From positions 186,001 to 250,000 of the forward strand of contig NZ_WMID02000001.1 of assembly GCF_009711165.2 (NCBI RefSeq): a stretch of 64,000 nucleotides of DNA. The letters are read 5' to 3'. The DNA comes from Flavobacterium sp. MC2016-06. Lineage in GTDB: Bacteria > Bacteroidota > Bacteroidia > Flavobacteriales > Flavobacteriaceae. How positions within the stretch are numbered: the first letter of the stretch is position 1; every line of letters starts with the position of its first letter. Position numbers and translations under genes: made by a program. Under the pieces are notes generated by a model, which was given only the letters and a program-made list of their open reading frames with translations, made no database searches and had not been told where the DNA came from. This document shows positions 10,166 to 18,462 of the stretch, piece by piece.

Positions 10166-10609
10166 TTACATATATTTAACCTGTATACTGATTTTATTTT
10201 CTTTGTTTCTCAGGTCTACTTTAAAGTCTTCAAAATCGGGTTTTTTCATTTTTGACATAAAAAAATTAGAGAACCCAAATCCTTCTTTTGGGATTCCTAT
10301 TATATTTTTATTAAGTTCATTATCTCTATTTTCATCATCAATTAAAGTAATTCCATAAACACCAGGCTCAAGAGCAAAATTTATAGTCATTTTGCCATTA
10401 ATTACTGCTTTCTTATCAAATTGAAATTTTTTAAATGCAACTTCTTTTTCATAAGATTTACTGTCTTTGAACACATTAATTATTAATTGTCCTTTTTCCG
10501 ATCTGATATCAGTAACCGTGACAGACCTTATCTGTGCAATGGCTGCAGTATTAAATAAGCATATAAAGCCTATTAGTGCACTGCAGTTTAAAAGATTGTT
10601 TATCTTCAT
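10166..10609 (-). CDS. Secreted DUF2141 protein
   Basis: The protein has 147 aa with a signal peptide ending near AIAQ. The mature part fits the DUF2141 family: a GQLIINVFKD segment, then FALEPGVYGITLIDDENRDNELNKN, then a GFGFSN segment close to the C-terminus. DUF2141 proteins are small exported beta proteins of unknown function. Upstream lies a two-half-site promoter shared with two neighbouring genes (10637-10712), so it is a candidate target of the LytTR regulator encoded at 13383. Confidence 0.8.
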   Translation of the reverse strand: MKINNLLNCSALIGFICLFNTAAIAQIRSVTVTDIRSEKGQLIINVFKDSKSYEKEVAFKKFQFDKKAVINGKMTINFALEPGVYGITLIDDENRDNELNKNIIGIPKEGFGFSNFFMSKMKKPDFEDFKVDLRNKENKISIQVKYM

Positions 10610-10636
10610 AATTGTTTTTTTTAATTTTTACTTTGG

Positions 10637-10712
10637 TGAAAGTAATTCAAGAATTAATCTAGGAAAGGAATTATCAAAGTCAAACGGACAATATTGTACT
10701 TAAAGCGGTTTT
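10637..10712 (-). promoter_or_regulatory. Candidate LytTR promoter of the DUF2141 gene
   Basis: In gene orientation there is a distal half-site ACCGCTTTA and a proximal half-site GTCCGTTTGAC. Their CCG cores are exactly 21 bp apart (cores at 10708 and 10687), and a TACTTTCA -7-like box starts 43 bp after the proximal core. The same geometry occurs upstream of the genes starting at 11109 and 11575. LytTR-family regulators are known to bind direct repeats separated by about two helical turns. Confidence 0.55.
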
Positions 10713-10884
10713 ATCTATAAAAAAGAGGTACCACAGGACTATTTTTTTTAGCTTATTTATTAAAAACACTTCGTGCAGAAAGAGCAGAAAAATAAAAATG
10801 GAAGTAGAGTCTTAAAAAAGCATTATTACTACAAAATCATATCTTTTTAAGATGAAAGGATATTCGATTAGACTATACAGGGCA

Positions 10885-11109
10885 TTATTTTAATTCTTCA
10901 CATTGATAGCCTAATTTTTTAATTTTAGTAATGATTTCATCTGCGGTATATAAATTACCTTCGGTACGCATAATCTTATCACAATCTTCAAGATCAAAAC
11001 AAATCTTTAATTCTTTAGAAAGATTAAATGTGTTTTTAATTCTAATTATATCCTTTTTAAACTTTACCGAAGTTTTAAAAACTAATATTATTTGGTCTTG
11101 TTCTTCCAC
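10885..11109 (-). CDS. Small HMA-like-fold protein without metal cysteines
   Basis: The protein has 74 aa and no signal peptide. The sequence (IILVFKTSVKFKKDI, LSKELKICFDLEDCDKIMRTEG, IITKIKKLGYQCEELK) follows the beta-alpha-beta-beta-alpha-beta pattern of heavy-metal-associated domains. The CxxC metal-binding motif is absent, so metal transfer is unlikely. Similar short proteins are common in Flavobacterium and have no known function. Its upstream region carries the 21-bp-spaced half-sites shared with the DUF2141 and porin genes, which suggests co-regulation. Confidence 0.62.
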   Translation of the reverse strand: MEEQDQIILVFKTSVKFKKDIIRIKNTFNLSKELKICFDLEDCDKIMRTEGNLYTADEIITKIKKLGYQCEELK

Positions 11110-11270
11110 TTGTTTTTAATTTAGAAGTTATTTTAATTGGTTTGATAGTATGTATTGAGCAAGCTCTGGATTAAATTCATCATGAATAGGACAGTATAAA
11201 AAGCATAGAACATAAAAAGATTTCTTAAGCACTTATAAATAGTATAATGAGTTTTTGCTGTTCATCTGGT

Positions 11271-11345
11271 CTAAAGTACTTCAGGATTTAATTAAAATAT
11301 TTAATTAGTAAGGTCAAGCGGACAATTTGGCAAATGAAACGGATT
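11271..11345 (-). promoter_or_regulatory. Candidate LytTR promoter of the 74-aa gene
   Basis: In gene orientation the distal half-site is ATCCGTTTCA and the proximal one ATTGTCCGCTTGAC. Their CCG cores (11342 and 11321) are 21 bp apart. A TACTTTAG -7-like box starts at 11278, again 43 bp after the proximal core. The transcript would have a leader of about 150 nt. Confidence 0.55.
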
Positions 11346-11440
11346 CAGATGGAGTAAAAATTGAAAAGGCGGTTCTTTTAAAAGAATTTTAGTGTTTCTC
11401 TTAAGTAAAAACGACTCCCTTAAATTGAATTAATAGAGGT

Positions 11441-11515
11441 TTTCCGTTTCAGCTTTGTTTTTGTCCGCTTGGACTTTATATTCTGTAAAAATTCCGTTTA
11501 GCACTTTTACATTTG
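11441..11515 (+). promoter_or_regulatory. Candidate LytTR promoter of the porin gene
   Basis: A distal half-site TTCCGTTTCA and proximal half-site TTGTCCGCTTGGAC have CCG cores at 11444 and 11465, 21 bp apart. They are followed by a consensus flavobacterial -7 box TACATTTG at 11508-11515, 43 bp after the proximal core. The half-sites sit upstream of the core promoter, where an activator would bind. Confidence 0.6.
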
Positions 11516-11574
11516 CCTCATTATAATATAAATAAGACCAGCGATGGTTTGATAACTTTTAAAATTAAATTACT

Positions 11575-12153
11575 ATGAAAAAATTAGTGCTTATCTGTAT
11601 GGTCTTAATAGGAACAAATTCCTTCAGCCAAAGTTTTCTTGACAAATTTCATTTTGGATTAAAAGCGGGTTCAAATTACAGTGACTTTACAAATGCAGAT
11701 TTTGATACAGAAGGTTTAGTCGGATTTCATGCTGGCGCAATTGTTAATTTTGAAATTAATGAGAAACTTTCAATTCAAGAAGAGTTTTTATACTCTACAC
11801 AAGGAAGCAAAATCAAAGACGGCATATTTCAGGGACAAGAAATAAAATTGTCTTATATCTCAGTTCCTATTCTATTAAAATATAAATTTAATAATGGAAT
11901 ATATCTGGAAGCGGGTCCTCAGATCGGCATACTGGCTTCTGAAGATTTTAAAGCAATAGATCCATCAGATAAATTTGCAGAAAAAATAGATGGCGGTGCC
12001 GCTACAGGAATTGGTTATCAATTTAAAAACGGATTTGGAATTGGTGCAAGATATTATATGGGATTGACCGATGTGAGTAAAAGTAAATCCTCTGCTGTAA
12101 ATACAAATTTTCAAAATAATACGGCTCAGGTTAGTGTGTTTTATATTTTCTAA
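11575..12153 (+). CDS. PorT-family outer-membrane beta-barrel protein
   Basis: The protein has 192 aa with a signal peptide ending near TNSFSQ. The mature part has alternating strands with GLKAGSNYSDF near the N-terminus, then YISVPILLKYKFNNGIYLEAGPQIG, GIGARYYMGLTD, and a C-terminal aromatic residue (VSVFYIF). This is characteristic of the small Bacteroidota outer-membrane beta-barrel family (OMP_b-brl_2 / PorT-like). It stands alone, has a clear -7 box and candidate LytTR half-sites upstream, and lies just ahead of the LytS/LytR pair. The cargo of the barrel is unknown. Confidence 0.8.
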   Translation: MKKLVLICMVLIGTNSFSQSFLDKFHFGLKAGSNYSDFTNADFDTEGLVGFHAGAIVNFEINEKLSIQEEFLYSTQGSKIKDGIFQGQEIKLSYISVPILLKYKFNNGIYLEAGPQIGILASEDFKAIDPSDKFAEKIDGGAATGIGYQFKNGFGIGARYYMGLTDVSKSKSSAVNTNFQNNTAQVSVFYIF

Positions 12154-12200
12154 GACAGAGATAATATAATACCTTTATTAGATTAAAAAATAAGTGAAAT

Positions 12201-12226
12201 ACCGGTACATATGTGGCCGGTTTTCT
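12201..12226 (+). terminator. Hairpin terminator after the porin gene
   Basis: ACCGG and CCGGT form a short stem with a near-palindromic loop, followed by TTTTC, 48 bp after the porin stop. The stem is short, so this is only a moderate call. Confidence 0.4.
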
Positions 12227-12340
12227 GTATTTAGGCCGTGTAGTCTGAGTTTCTATAGAATGCATTATTTCTTTGCAGCCTTACTATCAATCTGTATAAC
12301 TATATTTACAATAACTTCTTTATAAAATTATAAAAGCATA

Positions 12341-13402
12341 ATGGTTAATAATTTAAAAAATAATCTGGCACCTAAAACCTTAAAGGAAATTTATAAAATG
12401 AATATTGTTTTAACTTTCATTTTTTTAATATTATCGATGTTTTTCCTTCAATTATTTGATGAACCTCGGTTACTTATAATTGCAATGGTTTTGAAAAGCG
12501 GGTTTTATATGCTTACTCTTAGTTTTACACTTTCTTATATTCTAAATAAATCGGCAAATTATTTTCATAATAATTTAATAAAATACAGATTAAGCCGTAT
12601 CTCATTGAGCTTTTTAAGTGCCATAGTGATACAGTTAATAATCTGGCCGATATTTGCGCGGATGGGAAGTATTTATTGGGAGTATGATAATTATAAATTA
12701 CTTTTAATTTTTATAATAGAAGCTTTAATATTGGCAACTTTAATTCTTTTACTGCAGGATTTTGCTATTTTAAGATATGCCAAAGCAAAAACAGAATTAG
12801 AAAATGTTAGACTGCAGATGCGTACGGCAGAATCAGAAAATTTAATACTCAAACAGCAGATACATCCGCATTTTTTATTTAATTCACTCAATACATTAAA
12901 AGCATTATATAAGAAAGATTTAGTTTTAGGAGAAGAATATCTTATTCAATTGGCCAATTTTCTCAGAGCTGCAGTTTCTCACAATAGCAGTGTAGCAACT
13001 ACTTTAGATGAAGAATTAATTTTCTGCATTAATTATTTAAAAATGCAGAAAATACGTTTTGGAAGCTCTCTTGACTGGGAATTAAAAATTGAAAATAAAG
13101 ATACGCTTCAAGGTTATGTTCCTTCCTTTTCTATACAGCCTCTTCTTGAAAATGCCATCAAACATAATAAACTCACTAAGGAACTGCCGCTTAAAATTGT
13201 GATAGAACAAAGCGGAGATTATATAAAAATATCTAATTCTATAAGTAATAAAAAATTCAGTGGAAGCTCTATTAAAAGCGGGCTCGAAAATTTATCAGAA
13301 CGTTATTTTTTGTGGTCCGGCGATACTATAAATATTAATAACGACGGAGTTGTTTTTTCAGTAAGTTTTAAAATTATTCCAAATGAAAATAGTAATTATT
13401 GA
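12341..13402 (+). CDS. LytS/YehU-type sensor histidine kinase
   Basis: The protein has 353 aa. About 150 N-terminal residues form four hydrophobic membrane segments (VLTFIFLILSMFFLQLF, LLIIAMVLKSGFYMLT, ISLSFLSAIVIQLIIW, LLLIFIIEALILATLI). A short coiled coil leads to the His_kinase domain with the phospho-acceptor motif QQIHPHFLFNSLNTL (His near residue 175) and an N box IQPLLENAIKHN. The C-terminus contains a degenerate HATPase region. Its last 20 bases overlap the start of the LytTR response regulator, so the two form a translationally coupled pair. The sensed signal is unknown. Confidence 0.88.
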   Translation: MVNNLKNNLAPKTLKEIYKMNIVLTFIFLILSMFFLQLFDEPRLLIIAMVLKSGFYMLTLSFTLSYILNKSANYFHNNLIKYRLSRISLSFLSAIVIQLIIWPIFARMGSIYWEYDNYKLLLIFIIEALILATLILLLQDFAILRYAKAKTELENVRLQMRTAESENLILKQQIHPHFLFNSLNTLKALYKKDLVLGEEYLIQLANFLRAAVSHNSSVATTLDEELIFCINYLKMQKIRFGSSLDWELKIENKDTLQGYVPSFSIQPLLENAIKHNKLTKELPLKIVIEQSGDYIKISNSISNKKFSGSSIKSGLENLSERYFLWSGDTININNDGVVFSVSFKIIPNENSNY

Positions 13403-14147
13403 AGATGAAATGCTTGTTGCAGAAGATCTAGCCAGTATGCTTATGCAGCTAAAATCGGATATAGAAATTGTATCTATTTTAAGTTCTGTCGCTGAATCTA
13501 CAGCATATTTTAGTACAAACAAACAGCCGGATCTTATTTTTAGTGATATACAGCTGGGCGATGGAATTAGTTTTGAAATTTTTAAGGCAGTAACGATTAA
13601 TGTTCCTGTTATTTTCTGCACGGCATTTGACCAGTATGCATTGGAAGCTTTTAAAGCTAATGGTATTGAGTATATATTAAAACCTTTTAATACAGAATCT
13701 CTAGAGACTGCACTTGCAAAATTTGAAAGTCTAAAAATGATGATGAACAACAGTTCAGAAAAAAATCAAGCTGCTATGGATGCTTTGAATGAAGCAGAAT
13801 CTCGATTAAGCACAAGCACTACAGTTATGATAAAGTACAGGGATAAAATTTTACCATTCTCATTTGAAAAAATTGCGATGTTTTTTTTAGAAGATGAATT
13901 AATTTACTTGTATACTTTTACTGGTAAATCGTACATCATTTCAGAAAGCCTTGAAGAGATGGAGAAAAAAACTCCCGAGATATTCTTTCGGGTAAACAGG
14001 CAGTTTTTAGTCCATAAAAAAGCAATTGAATTTGTATCAGATTACTTTCCAAGGAAGCTTAAAATCACATTAAACTTTGACTTCAATAAAGATATTATTG
14101 TGAGTAAAGAAAAAAAAGGAAAAGTCTTGAGCTGGCTGAAAAATTAA
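13383..14147 (+). CDS. LytTR-family response regulator
   Basis: The protein has 254 aa. The N-terminal receiver domain has acidic pocket residues in IIEDEML, the phospho-acceptor Asp at about residue 55 (FSDIQLGDG), the switch Thr/Ala region FCTAFDQYALEAF and the Lys in YILKPF. A linker rich in Ser/Asn leads to a C-terminal LytTR DNA-binding domain (MIKYRDKILPFSFEKIAMF, FFRVNRQFLVHKKAIE). The start overlaps the kinase by 20 bp. It is the obvious candidate for binding the 21-bp-spaced half-sites found upstream of three genes at 10.6-11.5 kb. No metal or other output domain is seen. Confidence 0.9.
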   Translation: MKIVIIEDEMLVAEDLASMLMQLKSDIEIVSILSSVAESTAYFSTNKQPDLIFSDIQLGDGISFEIFKAVTINVPVIFCTAFDQYALEAFKANGIEYILKPFNTESLETALAKFESLKMMMNNSSEKNQAAMDALNEAESRLSTSTTVMIKYRDKILPFSFEKIAMFFLEDELIYLYTFTGKSYIISESLEEMEKKTPEIFFRVNRQFLVHKKAIEFVSDYFPRKLKITLNFDFNKDIIVSKEKKGKVLSWLKN

Positions 14148-14166
14148 AAATGGACAGTTTCAGATT

Positions 14167-14205
14167 AATCAAAAAGATTATAAATTATGATTTTATCTTT
14201 TTAAT
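14167..14205. terminator. AT-rich hairpin after the response regulator
   Basis: An AAT-C-AAAAAGAT arm pairs with ATCTTTTT-A-ATT. It lies 20 bp after the LytTR gene stop and about 107 bp before the convergent isochorismatase-like gene ends. Confidence 0.45.
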
Positions 14206-14311
14206 TACTTGAAATTATTCTAATGTAAAGCACCGTGTTAAGGCAGACTCACTAAAAGTTTTAAGAGCCTTGCATTTGTAGAAAAACCGAATAATTTTAG
14301 CTTAATCAAGG

Positions 14312-14866
14312 TTATTTAATCCATTCTTGTGTTGAAAGCACAGCCGCTTGTATTGGAAATATTTTTGTTAATAGCAGATTATGAACTTCAGGATCGCTGT
14401 CGGTACAAGCATCACTTAATACTGTTAAAACAAAATCCTTATCCGAGGCTTCCCTTAACGTTGATAAAACAACACCGCTTGTAGCAATTCCAGTTAGTAT
14501 GAGTTCTTTAATATCCATACTTCTTAATAATGTTTCTAAATCACTTCCTGAAAAAGCGCTAAATCGATTTTTGGTTATGACAAGATCATTTGGCAGAGGA
14601 GTAAGATCAGGATGTATTTTCATCATTTCACTTAAGTCAATGTTTTCTGCCCTTTTTTTACTAGCATAAAATACTTTATTTCTGGAGCTTACTTCTGGCA
14701 TTCCTTGTCTAAAGCCAACTTTCACAAAAATAATTGCAATTTCTTGCTCTTTGGCATATAACATAGCTTTTTTAATGTTTTTTATTACATCATTTGCATT
14801 ATCATATCTTTCCGTAATAGATATTTGCATGTCCATTACTAATAAAGCTTTATCTTGTTTTGTCAT
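14312..14866 (-). CDS. Isochorismatase-fold protein lacking the catalytic Cys
   Basis: The protein has 184 aa and is cytoplasmic. The isochorismatase-like fold is clear: ALLVMDMQ with the first catalytic Asp, VITKNRFSAFSGSDLETLL with the conserved Lys and substrate-loop residues, and LTGIATSGVVLSTLREA. In true cysteine hydrolases the last motif holds the nucleophile (TxxCV). Here the corresponding position is Gly in TSGVV, so hydrolysis through a thiol is not expected. A SGVV-bearing subfamily is common in bacteria; its substrate is not known to me. It is monocistronic, convergent with the LytTR gene, and 208 bp from the end of the HxlR gene. Confidence 0.8.
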   Translation of the reverse strand: MTKQDKALLVMDMQISITERYDNANDVIKNIKKAMLYAKEQEIAIIFVKVGFRQGMPEVSSRNKVFYASKKRAENIDLSEMMKIHPDLTPLPNDLVITKNRFSAFSGSDLETLLRSMDIKELILTGIATSGVVLSTLREASDKDFVLTVLSDACTDSDPEVHNLLLTKIFPIQAAVLSTQEWIK

Positions 14867-15074
14867 TTTTGTTCGCTTTTTGTGGTGTTAGATTTTGTTT
14901 GCTAAATTTAATCTCAAACTTAAAAAAAAAGTTTATCATATTAGTTTTAAATATTCTATTTCTAATACAACTGTTTTCAATTTATATTTTTATTAAAGGC
15001 TAGTGAATCAAATTTGATGCGTGAATTAAATTTAAAAATTGGTATTCAATTATTCTAATTTTACAGTATATCCA

Positions 15075-15494
15075 CTATGAAATAAAATCTCCATTAGATT
15101 CTTTAATACTATTTTTAATAAATTCCTCTTTATTGTTTTTCATTTCAGCCAACAACTCCATTCTGCATTCGGGGATATCAGTATATTTTGCTGCCCACAG
15201 ATTAATTTCAACAATTACAGGGACTAAATCAATTCCTTTTTGCGTCAAGCGGTATAATACCTTTGCTTTACTTTCTGGATGTTCTAATTTTAGAATAATG
15301 CCATTTTCTTCTAATGAAATAAGTCTGGCGGCTAAAATATTGGTGGCTATCTTCTCATCAGCCTTAGCAAAGTCTCCATAAGTACATTCTTTTTTCATTA
15401 ATAAATCCCTCACAATAAGCAGTGACCACTTGTCGCCAAAGGCTTCAAGAGAGTAACTTACAGGACAGTCTGATCTTTTTTTCTGATTTTTCAT
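15075..15494 (-). CDS. HxlR-family transcriptional regulator
   Basis: The protein has 139 aa. It has the HxlR winged helix with the typical N-terminal Cys (KRSDCPVSYSLEAFGDKWSLLIVRDLL), ILAARLISLEENGII as the recognition region, and KVLYRLTQKGIDLVPVI as the wing. HxlR proteins often sense electrophiles or aldehydes through the N-terminal Cys and control a divergent oxidoreductase. Here it is divergent from an SDR gene, with a 102-bp intergenic region containing repeated TTGCATTT motifs. It most likely represses itself and the SDR gene. Confidence 0.9.
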   Translation of the reverse strand: MKNQKKRSDCPVSYSLEAFGDKWSLLIVRDLLMKKECTYGDFAKADEKIATNILAARLISLEENGIILKLEHPESKAKVLYRLTQKGIDLVPVIVEINLWAAKYTDIPECRMELLAEMKNNKEEFIKNSIKESNGDFIS

Positions 15495-15512
15495 AAAATA
15501 TAATTTAAATCA

Positions 15513-15567
15513 CTTGCATTTTAAAAGTAAATACATTTATATTTGCACTTGCATTTCGCAAGCAAAT
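15513..15567. promoter_or_regulatory. HxlR/SDR divergent promoter with repeated operator
   Basis: CTTGCATTTTAAAAG (15513-15527) and CTTGCATTTCGCAAG (15549-15563) are repeats of the same imperfect palindrome. They flank a flavobacterial -7 box TATATTTG (15538-15545) for the SDR gene, with TTG at 15514-15516 as a possible -33 element. Binding at these two sites would cover the promoter, which fits repression by HxlR. Confidence 0.5.
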
Positions 15568-15596
15568 ATAGTTATAATAATATAAATAAAAAAATT

Positions 15597-16364
15597 ATGG
15601 AATTAAAAGGAAAAACAATATTGATTACCGGAGGATCTGCGGGTATTGGTTTAGAGGCTGTAAAACAATTTATAGAAGAGGGCAGTAAAGTAATTATAAC
15701 AGGAAGAGACCAGATAAAATTAGATGCTGCTAAAAAAAGGTATCCGTCTATTATTGCGATCAAAAGTGATGCCTCTAATCAAGAAGCTGCTGTCGCTTTA
15801 TACAATCAGATAAAGCAGCTGGGCGGTATTGACATATTGTATAACAATGCCGGCGTTATGCATGGACTTGATAATTTAGGAATAAGCAATGCGAAACATT
15901 TTGAAAAAGCAGCTGCAGAAATGAATACCAACTATTTGGGTGTTATTCTTTTGAATAATCTTTTCATGGACATGCTGCAATCCAGAAAAGAAACAGCCAT
16001 TATCAACACAAGTTCTATCTTAAGTTATTTACCTGCTAATCTGGTTCCAACTTATTCAGCCTCTAAAGCTGCGGTGCGTTTTTATACAGTAGCGCTAAGA
16101 GACCACTTGAAGATTATAGGAAGCAGCGTAAAAGTTTTTGAATTATTACCTCCGCTTGTAGCCACCAAAATGGCAGAAGGAATGGATGGTAAATCGATTA
16201 CACCAGATGTACTTATAAATGCTTTGGTAAAAGGATTAAAAAATGACAATTACACCATTCGTGTGGGAGATACAAAAGCGATATATGCTTTGAGCAGATT
16301 TTTTCCGAAAATGGCTTACAAGTTATTGAATCCTAAGACAATTGCTAAAAAACTACAAGCTTAA
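15597..16364 (+). CDS. Short-chain dehydrogenase/reductase (DltE-like)
   Basis: The start is placed at ATG 15597 (MELKGKTILITGG) because upstream in-frame residues would overlap the operator region. The protein is then 255 aa, the classical SDR length. Motifs: cofactor loop TGGSAGIG, LYNNAGVM, active-site Ser in NTSSILS and YSASK with catalytic Tyr and Lys. The substrate is unknown. The C-terminal region (LLPPLVATKMAEGM) resembles the DltE-like oxidoreductases often paired with HxlR regulators. It is divergent from HxlR and 81 bp ahead of a TetR gene, and probably has its own promoter. Confidence 0.88.
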   Translation: MELKGKTILITGGSAGIGLEAVKQFIEEGSKVIITGRDQIKLDAAKKRYPSIIAIKSDASNQEAAVALYNQIKQLGGIDILYNNAGVMHGLDNLGISNAKHFEKAAAEMNTNYLGVILLNNLFMDMLQSRKETAIINTSSILSYLPANLVPTYSASKAAVRFYTVALRDHLKIIGSSVKVFELLPPLVATKMAEGMDGKSITPDVLINALVKGLKNDNYTIRVGDTKAIYALSRFFPKMAYKLLNPKTIAKKLQA

Positions 16365-16404
16365 CTTTTAAACGGTATTTGCTTTAGAGACTTAAAATAA
16401 AAAA

Positions 16405-16417
16405 TGAACACTGTTCA
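16405..16417. promoter_or_regulatory. TetR operator palindrome, copy 1
   Basis: TGAACA-C-TGTTCA is a perfect 6+1+6 palindrome 28 bp upstream of the TetR gene start. A second copy lies before the TolC gene at 17082. The pairing with the adjacent TetR gene suggests autoregulation. Confidence 0.6.
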
Positions 16418-16445
16418 ATGAATATTTGTAAAATAAATTCTAGAT

Positions 16446-17063
16446 ATGAGTACGGGAGAAAGAAAAGCACGTGAAAAGGAAGCCTTGAAAGCCTTAATTT
16501 TAAAAGGCGCTAAAAAGCTATTTGTAGAAAAAGGAATTGAGCAGACCACGATTAGAAACATAGCAGATGAAATTGATTATAGTGTAGGTACAGTATATGT
16601 ATATTTTAAAGATAAAAATGCGATTTTACATGATCTTCATTCTATAGGTTTTCAAGAATTGGGTGATAGTTTTAGGGAATTGTTTAGTATAGAAGATCCT
16701 AAAGAACGACTTAAAAAGACAGGACTTATGTACATAAAATTTGCCTTAGAAAATTCTGAAATGTATGATTTGATGTTTAACCTTAAAGCGCCAATGGAAT
16801 TTTTAGAAGATTCTGATAATGGCCAATGGGATGAGGGCTGCAGAACATTTGATCTTTTAAAAAAAACAATCGAAGAGTGCATAAATAAAGGATATTTTAA
16901 AGGACATAATGTAGAACCTCTTTCTTTTATGGTTTGGAGTCTTGTTCACGGAATGTGCTGTCTTGAAATTCGCCAGAGAATAAAAAAGGTAAATTTTACA
17001 AATCCAGAGACTATTTTGTTTGATGGATATAATGAATATATAAAAATTATAGAAAAACTATAA
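16446..17063 (+). CDS. TetR-family repressor of the efflux operon
   Basis: The protein has 205 aa. The N-terminal HTH is canonical: ILKGAKKLFVEKGIEQTTIRNIADEI and YSVGTVYVYFKDKNAILHDL. The C-terminal ligand domain (DSFRELFSIEDP, KFALENSEMYDLMFNLKAP, MVWSLVHGMCCLEI) resembles TetR_C_33/WHG-type domains. Identical palindromes TGAACAnTGTTCA lie before this gene and before the TolC gene 43 bp downstream, so it should repress itself and the efflux operon. The inducing ligand is unknown. Confidence 0.88.
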   Translation: MSTGERKAREKEALKALILKGAKKLFVEKGIEQTTIRNIADEIDYSVGTVYVYFKDKNAILHDLHSIGFQELGDSFRELFSIEDPKERLKKTGLMYIKFALENSEMYDLMFNLKAPMEFLEDSDNGQWDEGCRTFDLLKKTIEECINKGYFKGHNVEPLSFMVWSLVHGMCCLEIRQRIKKVNFTNPETILFDGYNEYIKIIEKL

Positions 17064-17081
17064 TTTTTTTGACCAAAAAAA

Positions 17082-17094
17082 TGAACAATGTTCA
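17082..17094. promoter_or_regulatory. TetR operator palindrome, copy 2
   Basis: TGAACA-A-TGTTCA ends 11 bp before the TolC start codon. It matches the copy at 16405 except for the central base. Confidence 0.6.
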
Positions 17095-17105
17095 ATTAAT
17101 AAACA

Positions 17106-18449
17106 ATGTATAATAAAATGAAAATAATAGCAAATCTCGTAATGCTCTGTTTTGGATATCTAGGATATTCGCAAAGCATCTTAGACAGTTACATACAAAC
17201 TGCACTAAAAAATAATGAAGTAATTAAGCAGCATAATTTTGATATCAACAAAAGTATGTATGCGCTAAAAGAAGCAAAATCCTTGTTTTATCCCACGGTT
17301 ACTTTAAATGGAAATTATACTAGGGCAGAAGGAGGAAGGACAATTGATATCCCGATAGGTGATCTGCTCAATCCAGTATACAATACCTTAAATCAGATTA
17401 CCAATTCTAATGCGTTTCCAACTTTACAAAATCAGTCTGTTTTAATTAATCCGAATAATTTCTATGATGCTAAAATTCATACCACAATGCCTCTGTTGAA
17501 TTATGAAATTATCTACAACAAGAGAATTAAAAACCAGCAGACTTCCCTGCAAAAAATAGAATTAGAAATCTATCAGAGGGAATTGGTCAAGGAAATAAAA
17601 ATTGCGTACTACAAATACCTTCAATCTGTTGAAGGCATTAAAATTTATCAGGATGCTTTAGCCTTGGTAAAGGAAAACCAAAGAGTGAACCAGTCTTTAT
17701 TTAAAAATGATAAAATAAACCGTACCGCTGTTCTAAGAAGTGATAATGAAGTTATACGCATTCAGGCAAACTTAGAGACAGCGAAGCAGACCAGCAGTAA
17801 TGCCCAATCTTATTTTAATTTTTTATTGAATGAAAAGTTAGATACCGCAATAAAAACAGATGAAAGTGAAATTTTACCAGTTGGAGCGCTTTCAGAAAAT
17901 ACGCAAAACAGAGAAGAGCTGCAAAAACTTACGCAGGTAAAAGAAATAAACGATAATGTGAGCAGACTTACAGAGTCGTATTGGTTTCCTAAAGTAAATG
18001 GTTTTGCAGATTTTGGAATTCAAGATTTCGATTTTGACGTCAATAAAGACTCTCGCTACTATTTTGCCGGATTGGGTTTAGAATGGAATATTTTTTCGGG
18101 AAATAAAAATAAATACAAACTCAAACAAGTAGAAGAAGACCATAAAAAAATCACTTCGCAAATCGATAATGTAAAACAGCAGTTACTGCTTCAGTTTCAG
18201 GTTTCTCAGAATAATTTGAAATCGGCTTTGGAACAATTTCATGCAGATAAAAATCAAAAAGAATCTGCCAAAAAATACAATGACGATATAACCAAATTGT
18301 ACAAAGAAGGGCAGGCAATCTATATTGAGCTTCTAGATGCGCAAAATCAATGGGTAAATGCCCAGCTCAACACCAATATAGCCCTTTATAATTCTTGGAT
18401 CGCTTTTGCAGAATTAGAAAGAGCTAATGCAACTTTTACTTTTAACTAA
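17106..18449 (+). CDS. TolC-family outer-membrane efflux protein
   Basis: The protein has 447 aa with a signal peptide ending near GYSQS. It has two OEP repeats with long amphipathic helices (SILDSYIQTALKNNEVIKQH, ALKEAKSLFYPTVTLNGNY; second copy from about residue 255 with YWFPKVNGFADFGIQD and ALEQFHADKNQKESAKKYND). The motif EGQAIYIELLDAQNQWVNAQLN precedes the C-terminus. Length and order are typical for TolC-type channels. It is the first gene of a three-gene RND operon, 13 bp before the adaptor gene, and is controlled by the upstream TetR. Confidence 0.92.
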   Translation: MYNKMKIIANLVMLCFGYLGYSQSILDSYIQTALKNNEVIKQHNFDINKSMYALKEAKSLFYPTVTLNGNYTRAEGGRTIDIPIGDLLNPVYNTLNQITNSNAFPTLQNQSVLINPNNFYDAKIHTTMPLLNYEIIYNKRIKNQQTSLQKIELEIYQRELVKEIKIAYYKYLQSVEGIKIYQDALALVKENQRVNQSLFKNDKINRTAVLRSDNEVIRIQANLETAKQTSSNAQSYFNFLLNEKLDTAIKTDESEILPVGALSENTQNREELQKLTQVKEINDNVSRLTESYWFPKVNGFADFGIQDFDFDVNKDSRYYFAGLGLEWNIFSGNKNKYKLKQVEEDHKKITSQIDNVKQQLLLQFQVSQNNLKSALEQFHADKNQKESAKKYNDDITKLYKEGQAIYIELLDAQNQWVNAQLNTNIALYNSWIAFAELERANATFTFN

Positions 18450-18462
18450 AATATAAAAAATC

